Positions 1 through 9,255 of a DNA stretch of 64,000 nt are shown here, piece after piece. The position numbers and the translations under genes were made by a program. Each line of letters starts with the position of its first letter. Within the stretch, counting starts at the first letter, position 1. The notes below the pieces were generated by a model that did no database searches, was not told the origin of the DNA, and saw only the letters and a list, made by a program, of their open reading frames with translations. This stretch comes from Rhodococcus sp. BP22 (GTDB lineage Bacteria; Actinomycetota; Actinomycetes; Mycobacteriales; Mycobacteriaceae). The stretch covers positions 124,001-188,000 of the forward strand of contig NZ_JACFTB010000001.1 in NCBI RefSeq assembly GCF_014281965.1. The letters are read 5' to 3'.

Positions 1-606
1 GCAAACCCGTTGGACCCTGACTGGCTTCTGGACTGCCTGGGACTCGACCGCGCCGTGAAGACGCCGTATCGACGCCTGTCCGGGGGTCAACAGCAACGGC
101 TGGCACTCGCTTGCGCCATCGTGGGCCGCCCCGAACTCGTATTTCTGGACGAACCGACCGCGGGACTCGATGCCCAGGCTCGACTACTCGTGTGGGAATT
201 GATCGACGCGCTGCGTCGGGACGGAGTGAGCGTGCTGCTCACAACCCACCTGATGGACGAAGCAGAACAGCTCGCCGACGAACTGGTGATCATCGACCAC
301 GGCAAGATCGTCGCCTCCGGCACCGCTTCCGAGCTGACCAAACAGGGTGCAGAGGGGAGTCTGCGATTCAGTGCGCCGGCTGGACTCGATCTGACCTCGC
401 TCGCCGAGGTCCTACCGACCGAGTACAGCACTCATGAGGAAGGACCAGGCTCTTATGTCGTCGTGGGCGTCATCGAACCCAGAATCCTCGTCATTGTCAC
501 CTCCTGGTGTGCTCGACAGGATGTGTTGGCTACCGAACTTCAGGTGGACCAGCGCCGCTTGGAAGACGTCTTCCTGGAGCTGACCGGAAAAGAGTTGAGA
601 AGATGA
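1..606 (+). CDS. ABC transporter ATP-binding protein, C-terminal part
   Basis: The frame is open from the first base, so the start and Walker A lie outside the window. The visible part has the ABC signature LSGGQQQRLALA, a Walker B and D-loop region (LVFLDEPTAGLD) and the H-loop histidine in TTHLMDEAEQ, followed by a C-terminal domain typical of DrrA/CcmA-like ATPases of ABC-2 exporters. It would hydrolyse ATP on the cytoplasmic face to drive the permease encoded next, whose ATG overlaps this stop codon (ATGA). The substrate cannot be read from sequence. An ABC pair lies beside ctaA in mycobacteria too (Rv1457c/Rv1458c position). Confidence 0.93.
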   Translation, partial: ANPLDPDWLLDCLGLDRAVKTPYRRLSGGQQQRLALACAIVGRPELVFLDEPTAGLDAQARLLVWELIDALRRDGVSVLLTTHLMDEAEQLADELVIIDHGKIVASGTASELTKQGAEGSLRFSAPAGLDLTSLAEVLPTEYSTHEEGPGSYVVVGVIEPRILVIVTSWCARQDVLATELQVDQRRLEDVFLELTGKELRR

Positions 607-1403
607 CGATCCACGGTAGCGACCGTCGTCCGGACAACCGATTCGACGTCGGATTGTTCAGTCCGAATCCAACCCCTAACACGGCCGTTGCGATGCTCAC
701 TGCGCAGTCGATTCTCGAGCTCAAACTGTTGCTACGCAATGGCGAGCAGTTGCTCCTGACGATGTTCATCCCGATCATCCTTTTGGTCGGGCTCACATTG
801 CTGCCGCTGGGGGCGATGGGCGACCATCCGGTAGACCAGGTCGTCCCTGCCGTGATGATGGTGGCGATCATGTCCACCGCCTTCACCGGTCAGGCAATTG
901 CTGTCGGCTTCGACCGCCGATACGGCGCACTCAAACGTCTCGGTGCAACGGCACTACCCCGGTGGGGAATCATCGGCGGTAAGAGCATCGCAGTAGTGAT
1001 GGTGGTGATCCTGCAGACCGTCGTTCTCGGATCTATCGCGGTGGCGCTGGGTTGGCGTCCCGACATTGTCGGGCTAGCGCTCGGAGCAGTGGTGATCGCA
1101 CTCGGCACGGTGACATTCGCCACCATGGGGCTACTGCTCGGAGGCACCCTCCGAGCCGAAATCGTCCTGGCTTTGGCAAACATCTTGTGGTTCATCATGC
1201 TGGGAATCGGCAGCCTCGTCGTTCTCTCCGAGGACATGCCGACGGCATTGCACACCATCGCCCGATTGGTTCCGTCCGGCGCGCTGGCCGAAGCATTGGG
1301 ACAGGCAGTCGATGGATCATGGGATTGGTTCGGCGTTGCGGTGCTCGCCGCCTGGGCCGCAGTCTGCGCTTGGCTCGCGGTTCGCACATTCAAGTTCACG
1401 TGA
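603..1403 (+). CDS. ABC-2 type transporter permease
   Basis: A 266-residue integral membrane protein with about six hydrophobic segments. The first (LLLTMFIPIILLVGLTLLP) follows a 45-residue cytoplasmic N-terminus. The pattern fits ABC-2 exporter permeases of the DrrB type. The start is ATG at 603, overlapping the upstream TGA by ATGA; the frame stays open further upstream, but that part is the ATPase gene in another frame. With the preceding ATPase it should form a homodimeric or 2+2 exporter in the cytoplasmic membrane. After the stop there is only a small GC hairpin (1412-1428), so read-through toward ctaA is possible. Substrate unknown. Confidence 0.88.
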   Translation: MTIHGSDRRPDNRFDVGLFSPNPTPNTAVAMLTAQSILELKLLLRNGEQLLLTMFIPIILLVGLTLLPLGAMGDHPVDQVVPAVMMVAIMSTAFTGQAIAVGFDRRYGALKRLGATALPRWGIIGGKSIAVVMVVILQTVVLGSIAVALGWRPDIVGLALGAVVIALGTVTFATMGLLLGGTLRAEIVLALANILWFIMLGIGSLVVLSEDMPTALHTIARLVPSGALAEALGQAVDGSWDWFGVAVLAAWAAVCAWLAVRTFKFT

Positions 1404-1471
1404 AGTGAATTCCCGGCGTCCTGCCGGGCCTACAGCATGGGGTCAACGACGCTCTGTAGTTGACAGCCGTT

Positions 1472-1477
1472 TACGAT
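1472..1477 (+). promoter_or_regulatory. possible -10 element (TACGAT) for a leaderless ctaA transcript
   Basis: TACGAT lies 6 bases before the GTG at 1484, which has no Shine-Dalgarno sequence. That spacing would put the transcription start at the GTG itself. No convincing -35 is seen. A TTGACA at 1460-1465 resembles a -35, but nothing at the right distance looks like its -10. This is inference from spacing only. Confidence 0.3.
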
Positions 1478-1483
1478 CACATA

Positions 1484-2482
1484 GTGCTGTATCGAGCGTT
1501 TCTCCGCGTCGTGGACCTGCTGCCTGTGCCTACCCTGCGGGTGCAGAAAATCGTGGCATTCATCGTCATTCTGACTCAGGGCGGAATTGCCGTCACCGGA
1601 GCCATCGTGCGGGTGACGGCGTCGGGACTCGGTTGCCCGACGTGGCCGCAGTGCTTCCCAGGCAGTTTCACGCCGGTCGGCGTCTCGGAAGTTCCAGTTC
1701 TGCACCAGGCAGTCGAGTTCGGCAACCGGTTGTTGACCTTCGCTGTAGTACTTGTTGCAGCGTTGATAGTTCTCGCGGTCACACGTGCCCGTCGGCGTCG
1801 GGAAGTAATTCTTTTCGCCTGGCTCATGCCACTCGGAACCGTTGTACAAGCAGTGGTCGGCGGCTTCACCGTGCTGACAGGGCTGCTGTGGTGGACGGTC
1901 GCCGTACACCTCGTCTTGTCCATGATCATGGTCTGGCTCGCAACGCTGCTGTACTTCAAAGTCGCCGACCCCGATCCTGCCGGACCTTCTGTCCCCACTG
2001 TCCCCGAACCGCTGAGGTTGCTGACCGGCCTGTCTGCGATCGTGTTGGGAGGCGTCCTGGTAGCCGGGACGATGGTGACCGGCGCGGGCCCGCACGCGGG
2101 CGACAAGAGTATCGATGAACCTGTGCCGCGCCTCGGTGTCGAGATCGTGACCCTTGTGCATCTGCACGCTCAGCTGCTCGTGGGGTACTTGGCCCTTCTG
2201 GTTGGGCTGGGTTTCGCACTCTATGCGGTGAAGGCCCCGCTGACGATCAAATTCCGGTTGAAGGTACTGATCGGCATCGTTGTGGCGCAGGCTTTGGTGG
2301 GAGTCGTCCAGTACTTCACAGACGTGCCGGCCGTCCTGGTTGCAATCCACGTGGCAGGTGCAGGCGCGTGCACTGCGGCTACTGCCGCGGTATGGGCTGC
2401 CTGTCGTACCCGCAGTTCTCTCGATGACGCGTCGGCCGACAAGCTACCCGCCGCCCAGACAGCAGCTACCACCAACGGATAG
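1484..2482 (+). CDS. ctaA: heme A synthase (COX15/CtaA family)
   Basis: Converts heme O to heme A for the aa3 cytochrome c oxidase, in the cytoplasmic membrane. The 332-residue protein has about eight transmembrane segments. The N-terminal half carries the family pattern QGGIAVTGAIVRVTASGLGC followed by PTWPQC, then HQAVEFGNR with a conserved heme-ligand-type histidine. A second half repeats the fold, with HLHAQLLVGY and a late AIHVAGAG histidine. I chose GTG 1484 because it gives a short N-terminus leading into LRVVDLLPV; TTG 1460 is possible but has no ribosome-binding site either. The partner enzyme, heme O synthase ctaB, is 650 bases away on the other strand. The gene ends at a strong terminator. 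Confidence 0.93.
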   Translation: MLYRAFLRVVDLLPVPTLRVQKIVAFIVILTQGGIAVTGAIVRVTASGLGCPTWPQCFPGSFTPVGVSEVPVLHQAVEFGNRLLTFAVVLVAALIVLAVTRARRRREVILFAWLMPLGTVVQAVVGGFTVLTGLLWWTVAVHLVLSMIMVWLATLLYFKVADPDPAGPSVPTVPEPLRLLTGLSAIVLGGVLVAGTMVTGAGPHAGDKSIDEPVPRLGVEIVTLVHLHAQLLVGYLALLVGLGFALYAVKAPLTIKFRLKVLIGIVVAQALVGVVQYFTDVPAVLVAIHVAGAGACTAATAAVWAACRTRSSLDDASADKLPAAQTAATTNG

Positions 2483-2485
2483 AAG

Positions 2486-2531
2486 AGGAGAGGTAGTCGG
2501 ACTCCCCCTCAGACGACCGACTACCTCTCCT
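2486..2531. terminator. strong Rho-independent terminator, bidirectional
   Basis: Perfect 15-bp inverted repeat (2486-2500 with 2517-2531) around a 16-base loop, followed by a T-rich tract (gctttcttt) on the + strand. It sits between the convergent ends of ctaA (+) and the small gene at 2579 (-), so it probably stops transcription from both sides. Confidence 0.88.
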
Positions 2532-2578
2532 GCTTTCTTTGACGCACCCGATCGGTGAACGGTTCCGTCTGCTTCGAA

Positions 2579-2974
2579 CTATTTTTCCATCGACGCGTTT
2601 CTGGCCTTTGGAAAGCGTGTCTGACGTGCGACCCACCCGGCCATTTTCCGGTAGTGACCGGGTGCAGGGTTGACCGAACTGACAAGTTCGCGATCCCACT
2701 CCGACTCAGTCAGATTGCCGGCGGCCTCGACCAACGCACGCGCAACTGCCGGACTCTCTACAACCTGGTCGCCCAGTATCCCGTCCGCGCCGACCATCGT
2801 CACACGTGTGCCGGCCCGTCCGACCGGTTGAATGACGACTTTGCCCGAACCACCGTGTTCGCCGACGAAGGATCGGACGGCCGACAACGCACCAGCAGGC
2901 ACATCGATTGTCGGACCGGACTTGTTCTCGGAGGTCGAATCCTCGACGGGCGAGTTCTTTTCATCGGTTGCCAT
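2579..2974 (-). CDS. conserved hypothetical protein beside ctaB
   Basis: A 131-residue soluble protein that I cannot assign. After a disordered, acidic N-terminus of about 30 residues it has a compact domain with alternating hydrophobic pattern (GKVVIQPVGRAGTRVTMVGA), then a helical part ending in a basic tail. No signal peptide, membrane segment or cysteine cluster is seen. The ATG at 2974 was chosen because the upstream in-frame extension has a different, arginine- and proline-rich composition. The gene lies downstream of ctaB in the same direction with a 152-base gap and is convergent with ctaA. Context hints at heme or oxidase biology, but that is only position. Confidence 0.7.
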   Translation of the reverse strand: MATDEKNSPVEDSTSENKSGPTIDVPAGALSAVRSFVGEHGGSGKVVIQPVGRAGTRVTMVGADGILGDQVVESPAVARALVEAAGNLTESEWDRELVSSVNPAPGHYRKMAGWVARQTRFPKARNASMEK

Positions 2975-3071
2975 GGTTCGACAATACCGCTGGGTAACAG
3001 GGATAGAACAGACAGGTCGACACCGGGCGCCACCCACACATGTCGGCAATCGAACCCTGCGCAACCGATCA

Positions 3072-3098
3072 CCCGAACCTGCCGCGGCGGCAGTCGGG
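3072..3098 (-). terminator. hairpin downstream of ctaB, possible terminator
   Basis: An 11-bp stem (5 plus 6 bp with a 2-base bulge) and a 3-base loop lies about 30 bases after the ctaB stop. There is no T-run, so it may be a weak terminator or a 3'-end stabiliser separating ctaB from the small gene. Confidence 0.4.
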
Positions 3099-3126
3099 CG
3101 TCAGTAGAGATACACGGGGTTCGAAC

Positions 3127-4149
3127 TCAGGACAACAGTTGAGCGAGCGTGTCCCAGCCGACGACGGAGTCCACAGCCAGGCCACAGAAAACCAGTGCCA
3201 GATATTCGTTCGAGAGGATGAATAGCTTCATCGGCTTGACCGGAGTTCCCGCGCGGACTCCTGCGTAGAGACGATGGGCCACGGTGAGGAACCAAGCGCC
3301 GGCCGCCACGGCGATCACGGCATAGATGACGCCGGATCCGGGAGTGAGCGCCAACGTCGCAGCAACAGTGGCCCACGCGTACAAGACGATGTGCTTGGTC
3401 ACCTTCCGCTCGGATGCCACCGCCGGCAGCATCGGAACGTTCGCAGCCTGGTAGTCCTCCTTGTAACGGAGCATCAGAGCCCACGTGTGCGGAGGGGTCC
3501 ACAGGAAGATGACCAGGAACATCACCACGGCCTGCCAGCCGATCGTCCCGGTGACGGCCGACCAGCCGATCATGACGGGCATGCAACCAGCGGCACCGCC
3601 CCACACCACATTCTGCGATGTCCGGCGTTTGAGGACCAGGGTGTAGACGAAGATGTAGAAACAGATCGTGACGACGGCAAGGATGCCGCTGAGCAGGTTA
3701 GTGGTTGCCCACAACCAAAAGAACGAAACGACGCCGAGAGTCACGCCGAACACGAAGGCGTGCGACACAGGCATTGCTCCACGAGCAAGAGGCCTCTTGG
3801 CAGTGCGAGCCATGATCTTGTCGATGTCGGCATCAGCGACCATGTTCAGGCTGTTTGCACTGGCTGCTGCGAGCATTCCGCCGAACAGAGTGCTGAGGAT
3901 CAGCATGGGCTGAACGTGACCACGGTCGGCAAGCAACATCGCCGGAATCGTCGTCACCAACAGCAATTCGATCACTCGGGGCTTGGTCAGGGCGACATAC
4001 GCCATGAACAATGCCAAAGCCCGACGGGGGGCCGAAGTGGGACGACTCGGATCGGCTTCGCTTCCAGCGTCGGTACCGAGGTCATTGTCCTCTGGATTGC
4101 TGGGACCGCTTGCGAATCCGTGGCCGCCGGACTGCTGCCCAATTCGCAC
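3127..4149 (-). CDS. ctaB: protoheme IX farnesyltransferase (heme O synthase)
   Basis: UbiA-family prenyltransferase that adds a farnesyl group to heme B to make heme O, the substrate of CtaA. The 340-residue protein has the [18 protein letters not shown] entry segment, the aspartate-rich prenyl-diphosphate motif [20 protein letters not shown], the second acidic region ([15 protein letters not shown]) and about eight or nine transmembrane helices. I chose GTG at 4149 because AAGGAGA sits 5 bases upstream; the frame extends nine codons further to 4176 but without a ribosome-binding site. The first 35 residues are a cytoplasmic tail. It is divergent from tkt, as in mycobacteria. Confidence 0.95.
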   Translation of the reverse strand: MRIGQQSGGHGFASGPSNPEDNDLGTDAGSEADPSRPTSAPRRALALFMAYVALTKPRVIELLLVTTIPAMLLADRGHVQPMLILSTLFGGMLAAASANSLNMVADADIDKIMARTAKRPLARGAMPVSHAFVFGVTLGVVSFFWLWATTNLLSGILAVVTICFYIFVYTLVLKRRTSQNVVWGGAAGCMPVMIGWSAVTGTIGWQAVVMFLVIFLWTPPHTWALMLRYKEDYQAANVPMLPAVASERKVTKHIVLYAWATVAATLALTPGSGVIYAVIAVAAGAWFLTVAHRLYAGVRAGTPVKPMKLFILSNEYLALVFCGLAVDSVVGWDTLAQLLS

Positions 4150-4468
4150 TACGTCTCCTTGCACAGGCTCGAACACACATGAACATGCGTACGCGCGGTG
4201 ATCACGGTCGGCGATTACCTACGTACTACTACAGGCGATGGTAGACGCCGAGCATCGCGGCTCCAATTCGCAGGCCCCCAAAGTGAGAAACATATCCCCT
4301 GCCGGGTAACTGCGTCAGGCCCGGGCAGCGAGTGCAGAGGAGCACGACGGGGGGAAGACACGACAATGAGCTGCCGCGGAACTAGGCTGGTGGTCGGCGG
4401 CATTTCGATCGAACCAAGATCGAACGCACGTCGGCCTCAATTATACGAATGTCAGGAGATCTCTGCTC
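4150..4468. promoter_or_regulatory. divergent ctaB/tkt control region, no gene
   Basis: These 319 bases must hold promoters for ctaB (-) and the tkt operon (+). A TATACG at 4442-4447 is a fair -10 for tkt, followed by the ribosome-binding site AGGAG near 4456; its -35 is weak. A short direct repeat, GATCGAAC twice within about 20 bases (4407-4424), lies just upstream of that -10 and could be an operator. I see no hairpin or convincing small reading frame. Confidence 0.4.
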
Positions 4469-6565
4469 GTGTCGACCACAGACGATATTGACGTCCTCAC
4501 CACGGCGCACCACCCCAGCGACTGGACGGACCTGGACACCAGGGCGGTCGATACCGTCAGAGTCCTCGCTGCGGACGCGGTTCAAAAGGTCGGAAACGGT
4601 CACCCCGGAACGGCGATGAGTCTCGCGCCACTCGCGTACACGCTGTTCCAGCGGACCATGCGCCACGATCCGACAGACACACACTGGATCGGTCGCGACC
4701 GCTTCGTTTTGTCCTGCGGACATTCGAGCCTGACGCTGTACTTGCAGCTCTACCTCGGCGGATTCGGACTCGAACTGATCGACATCGAATCCCTACGCAC
4801 ATTCGGGTCGAAGACACCCGGCCACCCCGAGTTCCGGCACACCGACGGCGTCGAGATCACCACTGGTCCGCTCGGTCAGGGACTGGCGTCGGCTGTCGGT
4901 ATGTCCATGGCGTCGCGACGTGAGCGTGGATTGTTCGATCCAGAGCCTGCGCTCGGCGCAAGTCCGTTCGACCACTTCATCTACGTCATCGCTTCCGATG
5001 GCGACATCGAAGAGGGAATCACCTCCGAGGCGTCCTCTCTTGCCGGTACCCAGCAACTCGGCAACCTCATCCTTTTCTACGACGACAACAAGATTTCGAT
5101 CGAGCACTCGACCGATATCGCATTGTCGGAAGACACCGCAGCACGCTACGAGGCTTACGGCTGGCACGTCCAGGTCGTCGAGGGCGGCGAGAACGTCACG
5201 GCCATCGAGGCAGCCATCGAGGCAGCCAAGGCGGTGACCGACAAGCCGTCGATCATCGTTCTGCGCACCATCATCGGCTTCCCCGCGCCGACGATGATGA
5301 ACACTGGCGCCGTTCACGGTGCGGCGCTCGGCGAAGAAGAGATCGTGAAGGTCAAGAAGGCTCTCGATTTCGACCCGAAGAAGACGTTCGAGGTGACCGA
5401 CGAGGTCATCGCGCATACCCGCACCCTTCAGGAACGCGGCCGCAAGGCGCACGAAGAGTGGAACATCGAATTCGACGCCTGGGCAGCGCGTGAGCCCGAG
5501 CGCAAGAAGTTGCTCGACCGTCTCACCCAAGGGACGCTCCCAGAGGGATGGACCGATGTCCTCCCGACCTGGGAGCCCGGCAGCAAGGCCATCGCCACCC
5601 GAGCGGCCTCCGGCGAGGTTCTCAACGCGGTAGGACCCGTTCTCCCGGAACTGTGGGGCGGATCGGCGGACCTCGCGGGCAGCAACAACACCACCATCAA
5701 GGGCGCCAAGTCGTTCGGCCCCACCTCGATCTCCACCGACGACTGGGACGCCGAGCCCTACGGTAGGACCCTGCACTTCGGCATCCGCGAGCATGCGATG
5801 GGCGCCATTCTGAGCGGCATCGTCATGCACGGACCGACGCGCGCCTACGGCGGCACGTTCATGCAGTTCAGTGACTACATGCGCCCCGCTGTTCGGTTGG
5901 CGTCGCTGATGGACATCGATCCCATCTACGTGTGGACACACGACTCCATCGGTCTCGGCGAGGACGGCCCGACCCACCAACCCGTCGAGCACCTCGCTGC
6001 TCTGCGCGCAATTCCGAATCTCTCGGTGGTCCGCCCAGGCGATGCCAACGAGACAGCCTTCGCATGGCAAGCCGTGCTGGCCAAGTCGAGCAGCAGTGGC
6101 CCGGTCGGGCTGGCACTGACGCGTCAGGGCATCCCGGTCCTGGCGGGAACCAGCTACGAGGGTGTGTCCAAGGGCGGTTACATTCTGTCGGACTCCCCGA
6201 CCGCACCCGACGTCATCCTCATCGGTACCGGCTCGGAACTCCAGTACGCAGTAGAGGCCCAGAAGCTGCTCGCAGAGCAGTCGATAGCCGCTCGCGTCGT
6301 ATCGATGCCGTGTGTGGAGTGGTTCGAAAGCCAGGACCAGAACTACCGCGACCAGGTGATTCCACCCACGGTCAAAGCCCGCGTCTCCGTCGAGGCCGGA
6401 ATCGCAATGCCGTGGTACAAGATCGTCGGAGGGTTCGGCGAGATCGTTTCGCTCGAACACTACGGCGAGTCGGCGGACGCCAAAACACTGTTCCGCGAGT
6501 ACGGATTCACAGCCGAGGCCGTCACCGCCGCCGCGCAGCGTTCGATCACCAACGTGAAGGGATGA
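4469..6565 (+). CDS. tkt: transketolase
   Basis: Thiamine diphosphate-dependent enzyme of the non-oxidative pentose phosphate pathway, moving two-carbon units between ketose and aldose phosphates. At 698 residues it is the usual length. The N-terminal domain has [19 protein letters not shown], the cofactor histidine region [16 protein letters not shown] and the ThDP/metal motif ASDGDIEEG. The pyrimidine domain carries [12 protein letters not shown] with the activating glutamate, and [23 protein letters not shown] at 4469 is preceded by AGGAG about ten bases upstream. It is the first gene of the tkt-tal-zwf-opcA-pgl operon; its stop lies 5 bases before the preferred tal start. Confidence 0.97.
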   Translation: MSTTDDIDVLTTAHHPSDWTDLDTRAVDTVRVLAADAVQKVGNGHPGTAMSLAPLAYTLFQRTMRHDPTDTHWIGRDRFVLSCGHSSLTLYLQLYLGGFGLELIDIESLRTFGSKTPGHPEFRHTDGVEITTGPLGQGLASAVGMSMASRRERGLFDPEPALGASPFDHFIYVIASDGDIEEGITSEASSLAGTQQLGNLILFYDDNKISIEHSTDIALSEDTAARYEAYGWHVQVVEGGENVTAIEAAIEAAKAVTDKPSIIVLRTIIGFPAPTMMNTGAVHGAALGEEEIVKVKKALDFDPKKTFEVTDEVIAHTRTLQERGRKAHEEWNIEFDAWAAREPERKKLLDRLTQGTLPEGWTDVLPTWEPGSKAIATRAASGEVLNAVGPVLPELWGGSADLAGSNNTTIKGAKSFGPTSISTDDWDAEPYGRTLHFGIREHAMGAILSGIVMHGPTRAYGGTFMQFSDYMRPAVRLASLMDIDPIYVWTHDSIGLGEDGPTHQPVEHLAALRAIPNLSVVRPGDANETAFAWQAVLAKSSSSGPVGLALTRQGIPVLAGTSYEGVSKGGYILSDSPTAPDVILIGTGSELQYAVEAQKLLAEQSIAARVVSMPCVEWFESQDQNYRDQVIPPTVKARVSVEAGIAMPWYKIVGGFGEIVSLEHYGESADAKTLFREYGFTAEAVTAAAQRSITNVKG

Positions 6566-6570
6566 CAGAC

Positions 6571-7695
6571 ATGACCCAGAACAAGAATCTCGCCGCTCTC
6601 TCAGCCGCTGGAGTATCGGTATGGCTCGACGACCTGTCGCGTGACCGTATCTCCTCGGGCAACTTGCAAGAACTGATCGACAGCAAGAGTGTCGTCGGCG
6701 TGACGACCAATCCGTCGATCTTCCAAGCAGCTCTCAGCAAGGGCAACGCCTACGACGCTCAGGTGACCGAACTGGCCGAACGTGGTGCCGATGTCGACGC
6801 CACCATCCGCACCGTCACCACAGACGACGTACGGAACGCGTGCGACATCTTCACTCCGGTCTTCGAAGCGACCGACGGAGTCGACGGACGCGTTTCCATC
6901 GAGGTAGATCCGCGCCTGGCACACGACACCGAGAAGACGGTCGCTCAGGCAGTCGAACTGTGGAAGATCGTCGACCGGCCGAACGTCCTGATCAAGATCC
7001 CGGCAACCGAGGCAGGCATCCCCGCCATCGCCAAGGTCATCGGTGAAGGCATCAGCGTCAACGTGACGCTGATCTTCTCCGTCGAACGCTACGAACTGGT
7101 CATCGGCGCATACCTCGAAGGTCTCGAAGCTGCTCGCGCCGCAGGGCACGACCTGTCGAAGATCCACTCGGTCGCGTCGTTCTTCGTCTCTCGCGTCGAC
7201 ACCGAGATCGATGCGCGCCTGAACAAGATCGGCACCCCTGCCGCGAAGGAACTCGAAGGCAAGGCCGCGCTGGCCAATGCGCGGCTCGCGTACGTGGCCT
7301 ACCAGCAGGCGTTCGAGGTGGGCTCACGGTTCCACGATCTCGCTGGGTCCGGCGCACGCCCGCAGCGTCCACTGTGGGCGTCGACCGGGGTCAAGAATCC
7401 GGCATACCCGGACACCTTGTACGTCACCGATCTGGTCTCCCCCAACACTGTGAACACGATGCCGGAAAAGACCATGGATGCGGTCGCCGATCATGGTGAG
7501 GTCACCGGCGACACTATTTCCGGTAAGGGTCCCGAATCCCAGGAAGTGTTCGACAAGCTTTCCGCCATCGGGATCGATATTTCGGACGTATTCCTCACCC
7601 TCGAGAACGAGGGCGTCGAAAAGTTCGAGGCATCGTGGAACGAACTGCTCGAAGCCACCGGTGAGCAGCTTCGCCAAGCGGGCCAGAAGAGCTGA
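6571..7695 (+). CDS. tal: transaldolase
   Basis: Class I aldolase-type enzyme that transfers a dihydroxyacetone unit between sedoheptulose 7-phosphate and glyceraldehyde 3-phosphate. The 374-residue protein is the longer actinobacterial type, with [12 protein letters not shown] near residue 44 and the Schiff-base lysine in [12 protein letters not shown] (Lys142). Two ATGs are possible: 6562 overlaps the tkt stop (ATGA), while 6571 has AAGGG at a proper distance; I prefer 6571. It forms the non-oxidative branch with tkt, and zwf follows after three bases. Confidence 0.96.
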   Translation: MTQNKNLAALSAAGVSVWLDDLSRDRISSGNLQELIDSKSVVGVTTNPSIFQAALSKGNAYDAQVTELAERGADVDATIRTVTTDDVRNACDIFTPVFEATDGVDGRVSIEVDPRLAHDTEKTVAQAVELWKIVDRPNVLIKIPATEAGIPAIAKVIGEGISVNVTLIFSVERYELVIGAYLEGLEAARAAGHDLSKIHSVASFFVSRVDTEIDARLNKIGTPAAKELEGKAALANARLAYVAYQQAFEVGSRFHDLAGSGARPQRPLWASTGVKNPAYPDTLYVTDLVSPNTVNTMPEKTMDAVADHGEVTGDTISGKGPESQEVFDKLSAIGIDISDVFLTLENEGVEKFEASWNELLEATGEQLRQAGQKS

Positions 7696-7698
7696 TAC

Positions 7699-9255
7699 GT
7701 GGCCACCGCAGACACCGACCCGAAGAGCAATGCGGAGTGGCACAACCCACTTCGCGATCCTCGCGATAAACGCCTTCCTCGTATCGCCGGCCCATGCAGC
7801 CTGGTGATATTCGGCGTCACGGGCGATCTCGCTCGAAAGAAGCTCATGCCTGCGGTGTACGACCTGGCGAACCGGGGGCTACTCCCCCCCGGTTTCGCTT
7901 TGGTCGGCTTCGCTCGTCGCGAGTGGGGCAACGAAGATTTTGCGAAGATCGTGCACGATGCAGTTCGCGATCACGCACGAACGCCCTTCATCGAAGAAGT
8001 ATGGAACACACTCGCCGAAGGATTCCGATTCGTACAAGGTTCCTTCGACGACGACGCCGCCTTCGACGAATTGGCCCGCACGCTGGGCGAACTGGATGCA
8101 ACACGTGGAACCGCCGGCAACCACGCCTTCTACCTTTCGGTTCCTCCCAGCGCATTTCCGGTTGTGCTCGAACAACTCTCGCGATCCGGGTTGGCGCAGA
8201 GCACGGACGACAAATGGCGTCGCGTCGTCATCGAGAAGCCTTTCGGACACGATCTGGCGAGCGCCAAGGGACTGAACGCCGTTGTGAACCGAGTGTTTCC
8301 CGAAGACACCGTTTTCCGCATCGACCACTATCTCGGCAAAGAAACAGTTCAGAACATACTGGCGCTCCGGTTCGCGAACCAGTTGTTCGACCCGATCTGG
8401 AACGCACACTACGTCGATCACGTCCAAATCACGATGGCCGAGGACATCGGCCTCGGTGGGCGGGCCGGCTACTACGACGGCATCGGCGCAGCACGTGACG
8501 TGATCCAGAATCACCTGCTGCAACTGTTGGCCATCACTGCCATGGAGGAGCCGGTCAGTTTCAGTCCCACCGAATTGCAGTCGGAGAAGATCAAAGTTCT
8601 CTCGGCAACGAAACTGGCGGAACCACTGGCCCAGACTTCGGCGCGCGGGCAATACAGCGCGGGCTGGCAGGGCAGCCAGAAGGTGAAGGGCCTCAAAGAA
8701 GAAGAAGGTTTCGACACCGAGTCCAATACCGAGACCTACGCCGCCATCACGCTCGAGGTCGACACGCGTCGATGGGGTGGAGTTCCCTTCTATCTCAGGA
8801 CAGGTAAGGCCCTCGGTCGCCGGGTTACCGAAATTGCGATGGTGTTCAAACGTGCGCCGCATCTTCCTTTCGACGAGACGATGACGGAAGAACTCGGTCA
8901 GAATGCACTCGTCATCAGAGTTCAACCCGATGAGGGTGTGACGATGCGTTTCGGGTCCAAGGTGCCTGGCTCGAGCATGCAGGTTCGAGACGTCAGCATG
9001 GACTTCAGCTACGGCCAGGCGTTCACGGAGTCTTCACCGGAGGCCTACGAGCGGCTCATCCTCGACGTGCTGCTCGGTGAGCCGTCACTGTTCCCGGTCA
9101 ACGCCGAGGTCGAGCTTTCGTGGCAGATTCTCGATCCGATTCTCGACTTCTGGGCTACGGGTGGAACGGCCGAGCCGTACGAAGCGGGTACGTGGGGTCC
9201 GACATCGGGCGACGAAATGATGCACCGCACCGGACGCGAATGGAGAAGGCCGTGA
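7699..9255 (+). CDS. zwf: glucose-6-phosphate 1-dehydrogenase
   Basis: Oxidises glucose 6-phosphate to 6-phosphogluconolactone, producing NADPH or a reduced deazaflavin-independent equivalent; coenzyme preference cannot be read with certainty. The 518-residue protein has the nucleotide-binding start CSLVIFGVTGDLARKK (residues 33-48) and the substrate motif RIDHYLGKE (207-215) with its conserved lysine. The C-terminal domain is complete. It starts at GTG three bases after the tal stop. The downstream opcA start overlaps its stop as GTGA, consistent with coupled production of enzyme and assembly factor. Confidence 0.97.
   Translation: MATADTDPKSNAEWHNPLRDPRDKRLPRIAGPCSLVIFGVTGDLARKKLMPAVYDLANRGLLPPGFALVGFARREWGNEDFAKIVHDAVRDHARTPFIEEVWNTLAEGFRFVQGSFDDDAAFDELARTLGELDATRGTAGNHAFYLSVPPSAFPVVLEQLSRSGLAQSTDDKWRRVVIEKPFGHDLASAKGLNAVVNRVFPEDTVFRIDHYLGKETVQNILALRFANQLFDPIWNAHYVDHVQITMAEDIGLGGRAGYYDGIGAARDVIQNHLLQLLAITAMEEPVSFSPTELQSEKIKVLSATKLAEPLAQTSARGQYSAGWQGSQKVKGLKEEEGFDTESNTETYAAITLEVDTRRWGGVPFYLRTGKALGRRVTEIAMVFKRAPHLPFDETMTEELGQNALVIRVQPDEGVTMRFGSKVPGSSMQVRDVSMDFSYGQAFTESSPEAYERLILDVLLGEPSLFPVNAEVELSWQILDPILDFWATGGTAEPYEAGTWGPTSGDEMMHRTGREWRRP

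Noticed and set aside
1460..1465. TTG at 1460 as the ctaA start codon
   Set aside because: It has no ribosome-binding site and adds residues not typical of the family; the same bases look more like a promoter hexamer.
4198..4491. 97-codon plus-strand frame before tkt
   Set aside because: It overlaps the tkt start, has arginine-rich low-complexity composition and lacks a ribosome-binding site.
4793..6460. Open frame of 555 codons on the minus strand
   Set aside because: It lies wholly antisense to tkt, whose motifs are complete; long antisense frames are expected in high-GC genes with strong third-position bias.
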